The notes under the pieces: model-generated
The model's input: the letters and a program-made list of their open reading frames with translations, nothing else
The model's database searches: none
What the model was told of the DNA's origin: nothing
Position numbers and translations under genes: made by a program
In this document: positions 8,000-16,057 of the stretch, piece after piece
How the letters are laid out: the number at the start of each line of letters is the position of its first letter
How positions within the stretch are numbered: position 1 is the stretch's first letter
Source: an uncultured Hyphomicrobiales bacterium
GTDB taxonomy: Bacteria; Pseudomonadota; Alphaproteobacteria; Rhizobiales; Xanthobacteraceae
Direction: 5' to 3'
Assembly: GCA_903929045.1 (NCBI GenBank)
Contig: CAIYTE010000026.1
Coordinates: 1 to 64,000, forward strand
DNA length: 64,000 nt

Positions 8000-8276
8000 C
8001 CGGATGCTGGTTAACGGCGGCACGGTCGGCAGGAGTCGACAGTGAGTGGCTTGAATACGATCAAGTTTTAGGCGGCTGCTAGACCGGTTCCACGCGGCAG
8101 TTATTGATGCAGCGCAAAGGCATGTGCGGCCTGCGCATGGCATTTTGCCTTGGCATTTCAGGGCCGTTCGTGCATATGGTCGCGCCTTGAAGAGGGGTTA
8201 TCTTACAATTTCTAACCGTCGGGCCGCCTGCCGTATTCGGCACGCGTGAGCTCAGTTCAGGTTACGGAGGACTTAC
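8000..8276 (+). promoter_or_regulatory. pckA upstream region
   Basis: This 277-base stretch, part of a 337-base gene-free gap, has no credible reading frame or RNA gene. It must carry the pckA promoter. In other rhizobia pckA is controlled by carbon-source regulators, but no specific operator could be identified by eye here. A clear ribosome-binding site, ACGGAGGA, sits at its right end before the GTG start. Confidence 0.45.
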
Positions 8277-9899
8277 GTGGAAGAGACTGGCGTGCGCAAC
8301 AGTGCCTACGGCGCTGACAAATTCGGTTTGAACGATCTCGCCGCGGTTCATTGGAATCTGACCGAGCCTTCGCTGTACGAGCACTCGATCGCCGCCAAGG
8401 AAGCGACGATCGTCGAAGGCGGCGCGCTGTCGGCCTTCACCGGTCACCACACCGGCCGCTCGCCGAAGGACAAGCACACCGTCGACGACGATTTGACGCA
8501 TGACGTTCTGTGGTGGGACGGCAACCGCAAGATGACGAAGGACAACTTCGCCACGATGCTCGCCGACTTCCGCGCGCATGTGAAAGGCAAGAAGCTGTTC
8601 GCGCAGGACCTCTACGGCGGCGCCGATCCGACCTACCGCATCAAGGTCCGCGTCTTCACCGAATATGCCTGGCACTCGCTGTTCATCCGCCAGCTTCTGA
8701 TCCGTCCGGAAGTGGCCGAACTTGCCGCGTTCGTTCCCGAACTCACCATCATCGACCTGCCGTCCTTCAAGCCGGACCCGAAGCGTCACGGCGGCCGTGA
8801 AGGCTCCGACACGCAGGTCGCCATCGACTTCACCAACAAGATCGTTCTGATCTGCGGCTCGTCCTATGCCGGTGAAATGAAGAAGTCGGTGTTCACCACA
8901 CTCAACTTCTATCTGCCGGCCAAGAACGTGGTGCCGATGCACTGCTCGGCCAACGTGTCGAACGACGGCAAGGAGAGCGCGCTGTTCTTCGGCTTGTCGG
9001 GCACCGGCAAGACAACGCTGTCAGCCGATCCGAACCGCGTCCTCATCGGCGACGATGAAACCGGTTGGGGTCCGGAAGGCATCTTCAATTTCGAAGGCGG
9101 CTGCTACGCCAAGACCATCAAGCTCTCGAAAGAAGCAGAGCCGATGATCTGGGACGCGACCAATCGCTTCGGTGCCGTGCTGGAGAACGTCACGTTCGAT
9201 CCGTACACCCGCAAGCCGAACTACGACGACGACAGCAAGACCGAGAACACCCGTTCGGCCTATCCGCTCGAGTTCATTCCGAACGCGTCGCGCTCGGGCC
9301 GCGCCGGTCATCCGAAGAACATCATCTTCCTCGCCGCCGACGCCTTCGGTGTCATGCCGCCGGTCGCCAAGCTGACGCCGGAGCAGGCGCTCTATCACTT
9401 CCTGTCGGGCTACACCGCGAAGGTCGCGGGCACCGAAAAGGGTCTGGTCGGCGTTGAGCCGGAATTCTCGACCTGTTTCGGTTCGCCGTTCTTGCCGCGC
9501 AATCCGTCGGTCTACGCCAACCTGCTGCGCGACTACATCAACAAGCACAATGTCGATGTCTGGCTGGTCAACTCCGGCTGGACCGGTGGCAAGTACGGCG
9601 TCGGCCGCCGCATGCCGATCAAGGCGACCCGCACATTGGTTACCGCCGCGCTCAACGGTTCGCTCAAGAACGCTGACTTCCGCACCGACCCGTATTTCGG
9701 CTTCGCGGTGCCGACCTCGGTGCCGGGCGTCGAGCCGCATTTGCTGAACCCGATCAAGACCTGGCAGAACAAGGCCGAGTTCGACGAGACGGCCCGCAAG
9801 CTGGTCGGCATGTTCCAGAAGAACTTCACCAAGTTCGAAAAGGACGTCACCGCGGACGTCAAGGCGGCGGCGCCGGAAGTGCGTATCGCCGCGGAGTAA
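8277..9899 (+). CDS. pckA: Phosphoenolpyruvate carboxykinase (ATP)
   Basis: Converts oxaloacetate plus ATP to phosphoenolpyruvate, the entry step of gluconeogenesis from C4 acids. The 540-residue protein carries the kinase-1 P-loop [11 protein letters not shown] (residues 239-249), the metal/substrate motif LIGDDETGW and the phosphate loop [13 protein letters not shown]-terminal motifs include [10 protein letters not shown] and [10 protein letters not shown]. The start is GTG 8277, chosen because ACGGAGGA lies about six bases before it. Length matches the family. It is transcribed away from chvI; in Sinorhizobium the two are immediate neighbours, whereas here three genes intervene. A terminator follows. 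Confidence 0.97.
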   Translation: MEETGVRNSAYGADKFGLNDLAAVHWNLTEPSLYEHSIAAKEATIVEGGALSAFTGHHTGRSPKDKHTVDDDLTHDVLWWDGNRKMTKDNFATMLADFRAHVKGKKLFAQDLYGGADPTYRIKVRVFTEYAWHSLFIRQLLIRPEVAELAAFVPELTIIDLPSFKPDPKRHGGREGSDTQVAIDFTNKIVLICGSSYAGEMKKSVFTTLNFYLPAKNVVPMHCSANVSNDGKESALFFGLSGTGKTTLSADPNRVLIGDDETGWGPEGIFNFEGGCYAKTIKLSKEAEPMIWDATNRFGAVLENVTFDPYTRKPNYDDDSKTENTRSAYPLEFIPNASRSGRAGHPKNIIFLAADAFGVMPPVAKLTPEQALYHFLSGYTAKVAGTEKGLVGVEPEFSTCFGSPFLPRNPSVYANLLRDYINKHNVDVWLVNSGWTGGKYGVGRRMPIKATRTLVTAALNGSLKNADFRTDPYFGFAVPTSVPGVEPHLLNPIKTWQNKAEFDETARKLVGMFQKNFTKFEKDVTADVKAAAPEVRIAAE

Positions 9900-9930
9900 G
9901 TTCCGCGCAACGATCCGATAAGCATATGAA

Positions 9931-9958
9931 AAGGGCGGTCCTTCGGGCCGCCCTTTTT
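9931..9958 (+). terminator. Rho-independent terminator of pckA
   Basis: AAGGGCGGTC and GGCCGCCCTT pair around a CTTCG-type loop and run into TTTTT, starting 32 bases after the pckA stop. Confidence 0.88.
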
Positions 9959-10071
9959 GCTGTTTTCGGTAGCATTGTGCCGCACTTCACTAAAATTGTA
10001 GTGATCGAAATTCCGAAGTCTTATCCGCCCCCTGCCACTAATCGGGCGTCGGAAGGCAAGGAGTTTTGGGG

Positions 10072-10302
10072 ATGAAGTTCGTTATCAAGGGGACCGATGA
10101 CGCTGCCCGCGCGGCGCTCGGGCTCAATCTCGAAGCACAGAAAAAGGCGTTCGAGGAAAATCTGAATGCGATGTTCAAGCCCACTCAGGCGCCCGCGTCG
10201 AAGCCGGTGGTCAAGCCGGTGCCGAAACAGCACGAGCCCATGACCTCGACTGGTGGCAGAGGCAAGCTTCTCGGCACCAACCGCGATCGACGCTTCGTCT
10301 GA
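10072..10302 (+). CDS. Small hypothetical protein, 76 residues
   Basis: Starts MKFVIKGTDDAARAALGL at ATG 10072, with AAGGAG at a good distance; a TTG six bases earlier is possible but less likely. It reads as a short amphipathic N-terminal segment, a charged helix, a Pro/Lys/Val-rich linker (PASKPVVKPVPK) and a basic tail ending TNRDRRFV. No membrane segment, signal peptide or cysteine is visible and no family is recognised. It has its own ribosome site and a following hairpin-T structure, which argues it is a real, separately transcribed gene. Confidence 0.6.
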   Translation: MKFVIKGTDDAARAALGLNLEAQKKAFEENLNAMFKPTQAPASKPVVKPVPKQHEPMTSTGGRGKLLGTNRDRRFV

Positions 10303-10326
10303 GAGCCAGTGCGATCGGTTTAACGA

Positions 10327-10351
10327 GGGCGGTCCCGGGGGCTGCCCTTTT
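10327..10351 (+). terminator. Probable terminator of the small hypothetical gene
   Basis: GGGCGG (10327-10332) pairs with CTGCCC (10342-10347), including one G-T pair, and is followed by TTTTC. It is shorter than the other terminators here. Confidence 0.5.
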
Positions 10352-10413
10352 CGTTTGTGCCGCCGTCTAATACCGCTAGGTTATCGCCCGGTTCGAATTT
10401 CGGGAGTTCGCCT

Positions 10414-11262
10414 ATGCTGCCGCCCAAAGCCTCCACCATCAGCGCGCACGGCGCCTCCATGCCGGCCATCGGTTTTGGCACCATGCTGCTGCCGGAGCGC
10501 CCGGTCGAACTGGTCGCGCATGCGATCAAGTCCGGTTACCGGCTGATCGACACCGCGCGCAAATACGGCACCGAGGAAAAGGTCGCCGAGGGCATCCGCG
10601 CCTCCGGCATCGCGCGCAAGGATTTGTGGGTGACCACCAAGGTCACGGAAGAAAACGCCCGCGAGGCGGATTTTCTCAAGTCGGCGGAAACCAGCCTGAA
10701 GGCGCTCGGCCTCGATTATGTCGATCTGCTGCTGGTGCACTGGCCGCAGCCCAATGTGCCGCTCAAGGAAACTTTGTGCGCGCTCGCGAAGGCCAAACGT
10801 CAGGGCCTGGCGAAGCACATCGGCGTTTCGAACTACACCCTGGCGATGCTCGACGAGGCCGTGAAGGTCTGCCCCGAGCCGCTGATCACCAACCAGATCG
10901 AGTACCACGCCTATCTGCCGCAGGACCGCATGCTGGCGGCGTTGCGCGGCCACGGCATGATCCTGACCGCCTATTGCCCGGTGGCGCGCGGCGAATTGCT
11001 CGGCGATCCGGTGGTTCTTGCCGTCGCCAAGGTGCACGGCAAGACGGCGGCGCAGGTGTGTCTGCGCTGGCTGATCCAGCAGCCGATGGTGGCGGCGGTG
11101 CCGCGCGCGCTGGAAGAAGCGCACATCGAGCAGAATCTCGATGTGTTCGATTTCGTGCTCAGCGACGACGAGATGAAGAATCTCTCGGCGCTGCGCAGCA
11201 AGCGCGTGCGCATCGCCGATCCGCCGGAGCGGGCGCCGAAGTGGGACGTCGAGCCGGTTTAG
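10414..11262 (+). CDS. Aldo/keto reductase
   Basis: NADPH-dependent carbonyl reductase of the AKR superfamily; the substrate is not predictable. The catalytic tetrad is visible in order: Asp in LIDTARKYG, Tyr in the same motif, Lys in VTTKV and His in LLVHWP. The family signature IGVSNYTLAML and the C-terminal cofactor stretch IAAVPRA-like (VAAVPRALEEAHI) are also present. The start MLPPKAST at 10414 is preferred over 10357 because GGGAG precedes it and the AKR fold begins there, giving 282 residues. Its stop overlaps by four bases the stop of the convergent gene at 11259. It may belong functionally to the adjoining catabolic-looking cluster. Confidence 0.9.
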   Translation: MLPPKASTISAHGASMPAIGFGTMLLPERPVELVAHAIKSGYRLIDTARKYGTEEKVAEGIRASGIARKDLWVTTKVTEENAREADFLKSAETSLKALGLDYVDLLLVHWPQPNVPLKETLCALAKAKRQGLAKHIGVSNYTLAMLDEAVKVCPEPLITNQIEYHAYLPQDRMLAALRGHGMILTAYCPVARGELLGDPVVLAVAKVHGKTAAQVCLRWLIQQPMVAAVPRALEEAHIEQNLDVFDFVLSDDEMKNLSALRSKRVRIADPPERAPKWDVEPV

Positions 11263-12149
11263 CCGAGCGCGCGCGTCACGTCGTCGAACAGTTCGTCGAC
11301 CGTGAACTTCCGCGGGATTAGTTTCTGGCGGAAGCTGTAGTCGATCACGATCTCGAGCGACCTGCGGTTGGGCTCGATGCCGAAACGCAGCGGATCGAGC
11401 AGGCTGTTGTCGTTCGGCGGCGCCGCGGCGCGGCGGCTCTCCAGCAGCATGCGGTAGATTTCCTTGACGACATCGGGACGCGATTGCGAAATCGAGTCCC
11501 GCACCACCATCATGTGATTGATCGGCACGCCACCGTGCGTCTCGGCCCATTTTTTGGCCACGGCGTCGGCGTCGGGAATGAGCGGCTTCAGGCGCGGATC
11601 GGGGATCTTATCGCCGACAATGGCGGCGTCGATCTCGCCGTCGAGCAGCATCTGCGTCAGGTTCTTGTCGGCCGGCGCGCGCGTGACGAATGCCGGGTCC
11701 TTGTATTCGGCGACATGCGGGTCCTCGAACGTGATCCACTGCACCTTGAGCGGGTCGACGCCGTAATCGTCGGCGAGAAAACCGCGCACCCAGGCGCCGG
11801 TGGTCTGCGTGTAGGCGCGCACGCCGACACGCTTGCCGGTGAGGTCGGAGGCCTTCAGCGCGCCGCGCTCCGGATTGTAGGCGATGGTGTGATGCTGGCC
11901 GCGGCCGACCACGGTGGCCGGAATGAGCGTATAGGCTTTGCCGGCGGCCTTGGCCTGCAAGTACGTGACGATGGCGATTTCGGCGAGATCGAAGCGGGCT
12001 TCGCGCACCAGCGGCTTGAAGGCGGTGTTCGACACCTTGATGTCGGCGATATCGAATTCGACGAGATCCGACTTGATCTGGCCGCCGCGGATGGCCGCGG
12101 CGCAGGGATAATTGCCGAGCAGCGTGGCGAGCTTCATTTTTTCAGCCAT
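11259..12149 (-). CDS. 4,5-dihydroxyphthalate decarboxylase-like / NMT1-like periplasmic-binding-fold protein
   Basis: A 296-residue protein of the two-lobe binding fold lacking a signal peptide (MAEKMKLATLLGNYPC), which is how cytoplasmic dihydroxyphthalate-decarboxylase-like proteins differ from transport receptors. Visible segments are FDLAEIAIVTYLQAKAAG, GKRVGVRAYTQTTGAWVRG, LLDGEIDAAIVGD and the HMMVVRDS strand near residue 220. It follows an amidohydrolase-2 gene after 10 bases. That pairing is common for aromatic decarboxylation or hydrolysis modules. The enzymatic call is family-based; a ligand-binding role cannot be excluded. Confidence 0.68.
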   Translation of the reverse strand: MAEKMKLATLLGNYPCAAAIRGGQIKSDLVEFDIADIKVSNTAFKPLVREARFDLAEIAIVTYLQAKAAGKAYTLIPATVVGRGQHHTIAYNPERGALKASDLTGKRVGVRAYTQTTGAWVRGFLADDYGVDPLKVQWITFEDPHVAEYKDPAFVTRAPADKNLTQMLLDGEIDAAIVGDKIPDPRLKPLIPDADAVAKKWAETHGGVPINHMMVVRDSISQSRPDVVKEIYRMLLESRRAAAPPNDNSLLDPLRFGIEPNRRSLEIVIDYSFRQKLIPRKFTVDELFDDVTRALG

Positions 12150-12159
12150 CTTGATCTCC

Positions 12160-13008
12160 TTAATCCTTCAGCACCGGATAGATCGTCTGTGCGGTCTTGG
12201 CAAAAATCCATTCCTGATCGGCCTTCGACAGGCTGGCGAGACTGTCGCGCGCGACCTGCAGCATGCCCGGCAATTTGCCTTCGCTCGACGGATAGTTCGA
12301 ACCCCAGGCCAGCCGCGGCGCGCCGAATTCGGCGACGAGCTTCTGGAAGAAAGTCTCCGGCGTCGCCTTGCCCTTGCGGACGGCGTTGAACACACGCGGC
12401 GACAGCTTGAGATAGATGTTCGGCACCTTCGCCAGATCGAACAGGCTCTGCGCGTCATTATAGGGCGGGCCGTCTTCCAGGGACGGGCGCGCGCAGTGAT
12501 CGAGCAGCACCTTCACGTTCGGGAAGCGCTTGGCCATGCTGGCCGCCTGCGGGATTGCCTTGGCCGACATCTGCAAACAGACCGACAGGCCGAGGTCGCC
12601 GGCGGCGGTCCATCCGGCATAGGACTTCGGATCGTCGAGCCAGTTGGCCTGTTCCGACATGGTGCTGCCGAAGGTGAAGAGGCGCAGGCCGGTGAGGCCC
12701 TTGCTCAGCCAGTGCTGCATCTTCGCCTTGGCGTCGGGCGCCATGATGTCGACCGAGAACACGCCGGTGAAACGCTCCGGGTGCGCCGCGACCGCATCGG
12801 CGACGTAGGAGTTGTCGTGGCCGTAGCAGGTCGAGGCTTGCACGATGGCCGCCTTGTCGACGCCGGCTTCGTCCATGGCCGCCAGCATCTGCTCCATCGA
12901 CACCGGCCGCTCGCTCGACCAGTCCGACTGTTTTCCGCCCAAAGGCGCGCGCGGATAACGCGCGGTGTCGGTGGAGATGATGTGCGGATGAATGTCGATG
13001 GTGGTCAT
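12160..13008 (-). CDS. Amidohydrolase family 2 (metal-dependent TIM-barrel hydrolase or decarboxylase)
   Basis: The 282-residue protein begins MTTIDIHPHI, where HPH is the first metal-binding pair of the amidohydrolase-2 barrel. Later barrel motifs are GVFSVDIMAP, GLRLFTFGS, VKVLLDHCARP with the conserved His, and LAWGSNYPSSEG with the final catalytic region; WGSNYP is typical of the family. Relatives include 2-pyrone-4,6-dicarboxylate lactonase and carboxymuconolactone- or resorcylate-type enzymes. It is upstream of and probably co-transcribed with the dihydroxyphthalate-decarboxylase-like gene, suggesting a ring-acid or lactone substrate (inference). Confidence 0.85.
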   Translation of the reverse strand: MTTIDIHPHIISTDTARYPRAPLGGKQSDWSSERPVSMEQMLAAMDEAGVDKAAIVQASTCYGHDNSYVADAVAAHPERFTGVFSVDIMAPDAKAKMQHWLSKGLTGLRLFTFGSTMSEQANWLDDPKSYAGWTAAGDLGLSVCLQMSAKAIPQAASMAKRFPNVKVLLDHCARPSLEDGPPYNDAQSLFDLAKVPNIYLKLSPRVFNAVRKGKATPETFFQKLVAEFGAPRLAWGSNYPSSEGKLPGMLQVARDSLASLSKADQEWIFAKTAQTIYPVLKD

Positions 13009-13188
13009 GGACGGTCCGGTCGTGAGGAGGGTGCCCGGCGGAGCCCGGGCCGCCTTCCGTAGAACAAGGCTCCGCCAGCGTAAAGCGGCTGAGCCATGCT
13101 TTCAGCGTCTCACGGCGAGTGGTCGAAACATATTGTCAGCGCCCCCTCGGCTTTCTAGTGTCCGCGCAAATCCATGAGGAAAAACGAG

Positions 13189-14175
13189 ATGCGTACGCTC
13201 CCTGCTGCCCGCCCGTTCATGCGCTGCACCGCCGCGGTGATCTGCGCGCTCGCCTGGGGTGGCATGGCGCAGGCCCAGACCTATCCGTCCAAGCCGGTGC
13301 GGGTGATCGTGCCCTATGGTCCCGGCGGCATTGCCGACGTCACGATGCGCATGGTGGCGCAGAACATGAGCCAGAAATTCGGTCAGCAGTTCTTCATCGA
13401 GAACAGGCCGGGTGCGGCCGGCGTTGTCGGCATGCAGGCCGGCAAGGAAGCGCCGCCGGACGGCTACACCCTCGTGATGCTGGGCGGCGGCCTGACCATC
13501 GCCAAGGCGCTGTTCAAGACTTTGCCCTACGACATCGAAAAGGATTTCGTCCCGGTGTCGACGACGGCCTCGTACGGTCTGGTGATCACGACCAAGGTCG
13601 GTGGCGCCTACAAGAATATTCAGGACGTCATCACCGCCGCCAAGGCCAAGCCGGGCAAGCTGAACTTCGGCTCCATCAATGCCGGCAGCGCACAGAACCT
13701 GTCGGCGGAACTGTTCAAGACACTCGCCGGCATCGACGTGACCGTCGTGCCGTACAAGACGTCGCCCGATCTCGCCAATGCCGTGCTGCGCGGCGACGTC
13801 GATGTCGCCTTCGAATATTATGCCGGTTTCCAGGCGTCCATCACCAACGACCAGATGGTCGTGCTGGCCACCACCGGACCGGAGCGCGCCGGCAACCTGC
13901 CGAACGTGCCGACGGCGAAAGAAAGCGGCCTGCCGGCTTATGAAGTCACAAGCTGGAACGGACTTGCCGTTCCCGCAGGCACGCCGGCGGACATCGTCGC
14001 CACGCTCAACCGCGCGGTCGACGAAGCCCTGAAGTCGCCTGAAGTGCAGAAATACTCCGCCGCCGCCGGCATGGATGCGCGCGGCATGTCGTCTGCCGAC
14101 CTGCAGGCGCGCATCAAGAGCGACGTCGCGAAATGGTCTCAGGTGATCGACAAGGCCGGCATCGAGAAGCGCTAA
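13189..14175 (+). CDS. Bug/TctC-family tripartite tricarboxylate receptor, first copy
   Basis: Periplasmic binding protein of the tripartite tricarboxylate transporter type. A signal peptide (MRTLPAARPFMR...GGMAQA) precedes the mature start QTYPSKPVRVIVPYGPGG, the family hallmark. Further motifs are NRPGAAGVVGMQAG, PDGYTLVMLG, VVPYKTSPDLANAVLRGDVD and SGLPAYEVTSWNGLAVPAGTP. The ATG at 13189 is chosen because GAGG lies nine bases upstream; an in-frame ATG at 13174 adds five residues. No TctA or TctB membrane genes are in the window, so it is an orphan receptor, as is common where this family has expanded. The ligand is probably a small organic acid. Confidence 0.9.
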   Translation: MRTLPAARPFMRCTAAVICALAWGGMAQAQTYPSKPVRVIVPYGPGGIADVTMRMVAQNMSQKFGQQFFIENRPGAAGVVGMQAGKEAPPDGYTLVMLGGGLTIAKALFKTLPYDIEKDFVPVSTTASYGLVITTKVGGAYKNIQDVITAAKAKPGKLNFGSINAGSAQNLSAELFKTLAGIDVTVVPYKTSPDLANAVLRGDVDVAFEYYAGFQASITNDQMVVLATTGPERAGNLPNVPTAKESGLPAYEVTSWNGLAVPAGTPADIVATLNRAVDEALKSPEVQKYSAAAGMDARGMSSADLQARIKSDVAKWSQVIDKAGIEKR

Positions 14176-14191
14176 CGCCGGGCGAGAGCCG

Positions 14192-15160
14192 CTACTCGAT
14201 CTTGATGTTGGCTTTCTTGACGACGTCGGACCACTTGGCGATTTCGGCTTTCACCATCGGTTCGATCTCGGCGAGCGGTGTGTTCATGGTCACGCCGGCG
14301 TCTGCAGCGATGCGCTTCTGCACGTCCGGATCGGCCACGGCCTTCTTGATCTCTTCGTGCATCTTTTCGACGAGGGCCTGCGGCGTTTTCTTCGGCGCCC
14401 AGAAACCGAACCAGACATAGTTCTGAAAGCCGGGAACGGTTTCGGCGACGGTCGGCACGTCCGGCAGCGACGGGGAGCGTTCCTTGCCGGTGACCGCGAG
14501 CGCGCGGACGGTGCCCGATTTGATCTGGCCGAGCCCGCTCGACAGATTGTCGAAGAACACCGGCGTGCGGCCCGAAATGACGTCGGAATAAGCCGGCGCG
14601 GCGCCGCGATAGGGCACGTGAGTCAGGTTGGTGCCGGTCATCAGCTTGAACAGTTCCAGCGACAGGTGCTGGCCGCTGCCATTGCCGGCGGAGGCAACAT
14701 TGATTTCGCCCGGCTTGGCCTTGGCCATGTCGATCAGTTCCTTCACCGTCTTGGCCGGGAAGTCCTTGCTGACGACGAGGACGAAGGGAAATTCCGCCAT
14801 CATGCCAACGGGCGTGAAATCGCGGATCGGATCGTAAGCGAGCTTTTCGTACAGGCTCGAATTCACCGCCATATTGGCGTTGAGCCCCGTCAGCAGCGTG
14901 TAGCCGTCCGGCTGCGCGTTGGCGGCGGCGACGGTGCCGACGATGGTGCCGGCCCCGGTACGGTTGTCGATGACGAAGGTCTGCTTCGTCTGTTTCGAGA
15001 GTTGCTGGCCGACAATGCGCGAGATTATGTCGGTGCCGCCGCCGGGCGGCTGCGGCACGATGACGATGACGGAGCGTGACGGATAATCCTGCGCGACGGC
15101 GGATGCGGCAAAGCCAGTGACGACGACGGCAAGCGCCGCCGCAAGAATGCGATTGAACAT
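14192..15160 (-). CDS. Bug/TctC-family tripartite tricarboxylate receptor, second copy
   Basis: The 322-residue product starts MFNRILAAALAVVVTGFAAS, with cleavage near SAVA and mature QDYPSRSVIVIVPQPPGGG. Family motifs DNRTGAGTIVGTVAA, PDGYTLLTG, THVPYRGAAPAYSDVISGR and the FGFWAPKKTP segment are present. ATG 15160 has GGGAG before it; the longer open frame to 15427 is shadow. It converges on the first Bug gene with 16 bases between stops. It lies downstream of the enol-lactonase-like hydrolase on the same strand, so uptake and hydrolysis of the same acid is plausible but unproven. Confidence 0.92.
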   Translation of the reverse strand: MFNRILAAALAVVVTGFAASAVAQDYPSRSVIVIVPQPPGGGTDIISRIVGQQLSKQTKQTFVIDNRTGAGTIVGTVAAANAQPDGYTLLTGLNANMAVNSSLYEKLAYDPIRDFTPVGMMAEFPFVLVVSKDFPAKTVKELIDMAKAKPGEINVASAGNGSGQHLSLELFKLMTGTNLTHVPYRGAAPAYSDVISGRTPVFFDNLSSGLGQIKSGTVRALAVTGKERSPSLPDVPTVAETVPGFQNYVWFGFWAPKKTPQALVEKMHEEIKKAVADPDVQKRIAADAGVTMNTPLAEIEPMVKAEIAKWSDVVKKANIKIE

Positions 15161-15258
15161 TGTTTCTCCCAAGTGCCCTGTCGGGCCTTTATTCGTGCGT
15201 GGACCTTTGCCGGTCCTTGTCGCTTGGCGAGAAACGTAACGGCCGCGGGCGGATTCGT

Positions 15259-16047
15259 CTACGGGATCGCGCCGAAGAATTCGCCGACGGCGGCGTTGAA
15301 CATGGCTGGCTGCTCGATATTGGCGATATGACCGGCCTGCTTGATCTCGACGAAACGTCCGCCCTTGATCATGGACGCCATTTGCCGGCTGTTCTCCGGC
15401 GGCGCGCCGTGATCCTCGTCGCCGCACATCACCAGCACCGGCACATTGATCTCGTTAAGGCGCGAACCGTAATTCAGGCGGGCCAACGCGGCGGCGCAGC
15501 CGCAGTAACCGTTCGCCGAGGTGCCGCGCACCATCTTTTCCATGCGGGCGACGACGGCAGGATTGCGCGTGGCCAGCCCGTCGCTCGACCAGCGAGCCAC
15601 GGTCGACGGGACGACCGCTTCAACGCCGTCCTTGCGGACGGTGACGATGCGGTCGAGCCAGGCCTTGGTGAATTCCGGCGTCGTGGTGTGGCGCGAGTCG
15701 GCGATGACCGCGGCCTTGATGCGCGTCGGATGGTGGATCATCAGGCCGAGCCCGACCATGCCGCCCATCGACAGGCCGGCGAACAAGGTCTGATCGATCT
15801 TCAACGCGTCGAGAATGCCGGCGGCGTCATCGACCAATTGATCGAGCGCGTAGTCGCCCGCCGGCGCTGCGGAAGCACCATGGCCACGCGCTTCGTAGCG
15901 CAGCACGCGATAGCGTCCTTTGAGCGAGTCGGTGAGTTCGTCCCAAATCGTCAGGTCGGTGGCGAGACCGTGGCTGAGCATGACCCAGGGGCCTTGCTCG
16001 CCGTCGATGCGGACATTGAATGTGGAGCCGTTGGCGTCGATGTTCAT
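15259..16047 (-). CDS. Alpha/beta hydrolase, 3-oxoadipate enol-lactonase-like
   Basis: A 262-residue cytosolic hydrolase. The motif order fits the PcaD/BpoC group: PWVMLSHGLATDLTIWD (oxyanion region), YEARGHGASAAP, nucleophile elbow FAGLSMGGMVGLG with Ser, acid residue in VMCGDEDHGAPP, and general-base His in KQAGHIANIEQP. PcaD opens 3-oxoadipate enol-lactone in the protocatechuate/catechol path, but close paralogues act on other lactones or esters and no pca genes are nearby. It starts 10 bases after the stop of the upstream lytic transglycosylase gene and is followed by the second Bug receptor. Confidence 0.85.
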   Translation of the reverse strand: MNIDANGSTFNVRIDGEQGPWVMLSHGLATDLTIWDELTDSLKGRYRVLRYEARGHGASAAPAGDYALDQLVDDAAGILDALKIDQTLFAGLSMGGMVGLGLMIHHPTRIKAAVIADSRHTTTPEFTKAWLDRIVTVRKDGVEAVVPSTVARWSSDGLATRNPAVVARMEKMVRGTSANGYCGCAAALARLNYGSRLNEINVPVLVMCGDEDHGAPPENSRQMASMIKGGRFVEIKQAGHIANIEQPAMFNAAVGEFFGAIP

Positions 16048-16057
16048 GGCGCGGAAG

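Noticed and set aside
12160-16047. Complete protocatechuate (pca) pathway
   Set aside because: Only a PcaD-like hydrolase resembles the path; dioxygenase, cycloisomerase, decarboxylase and thiolase genes are missing.
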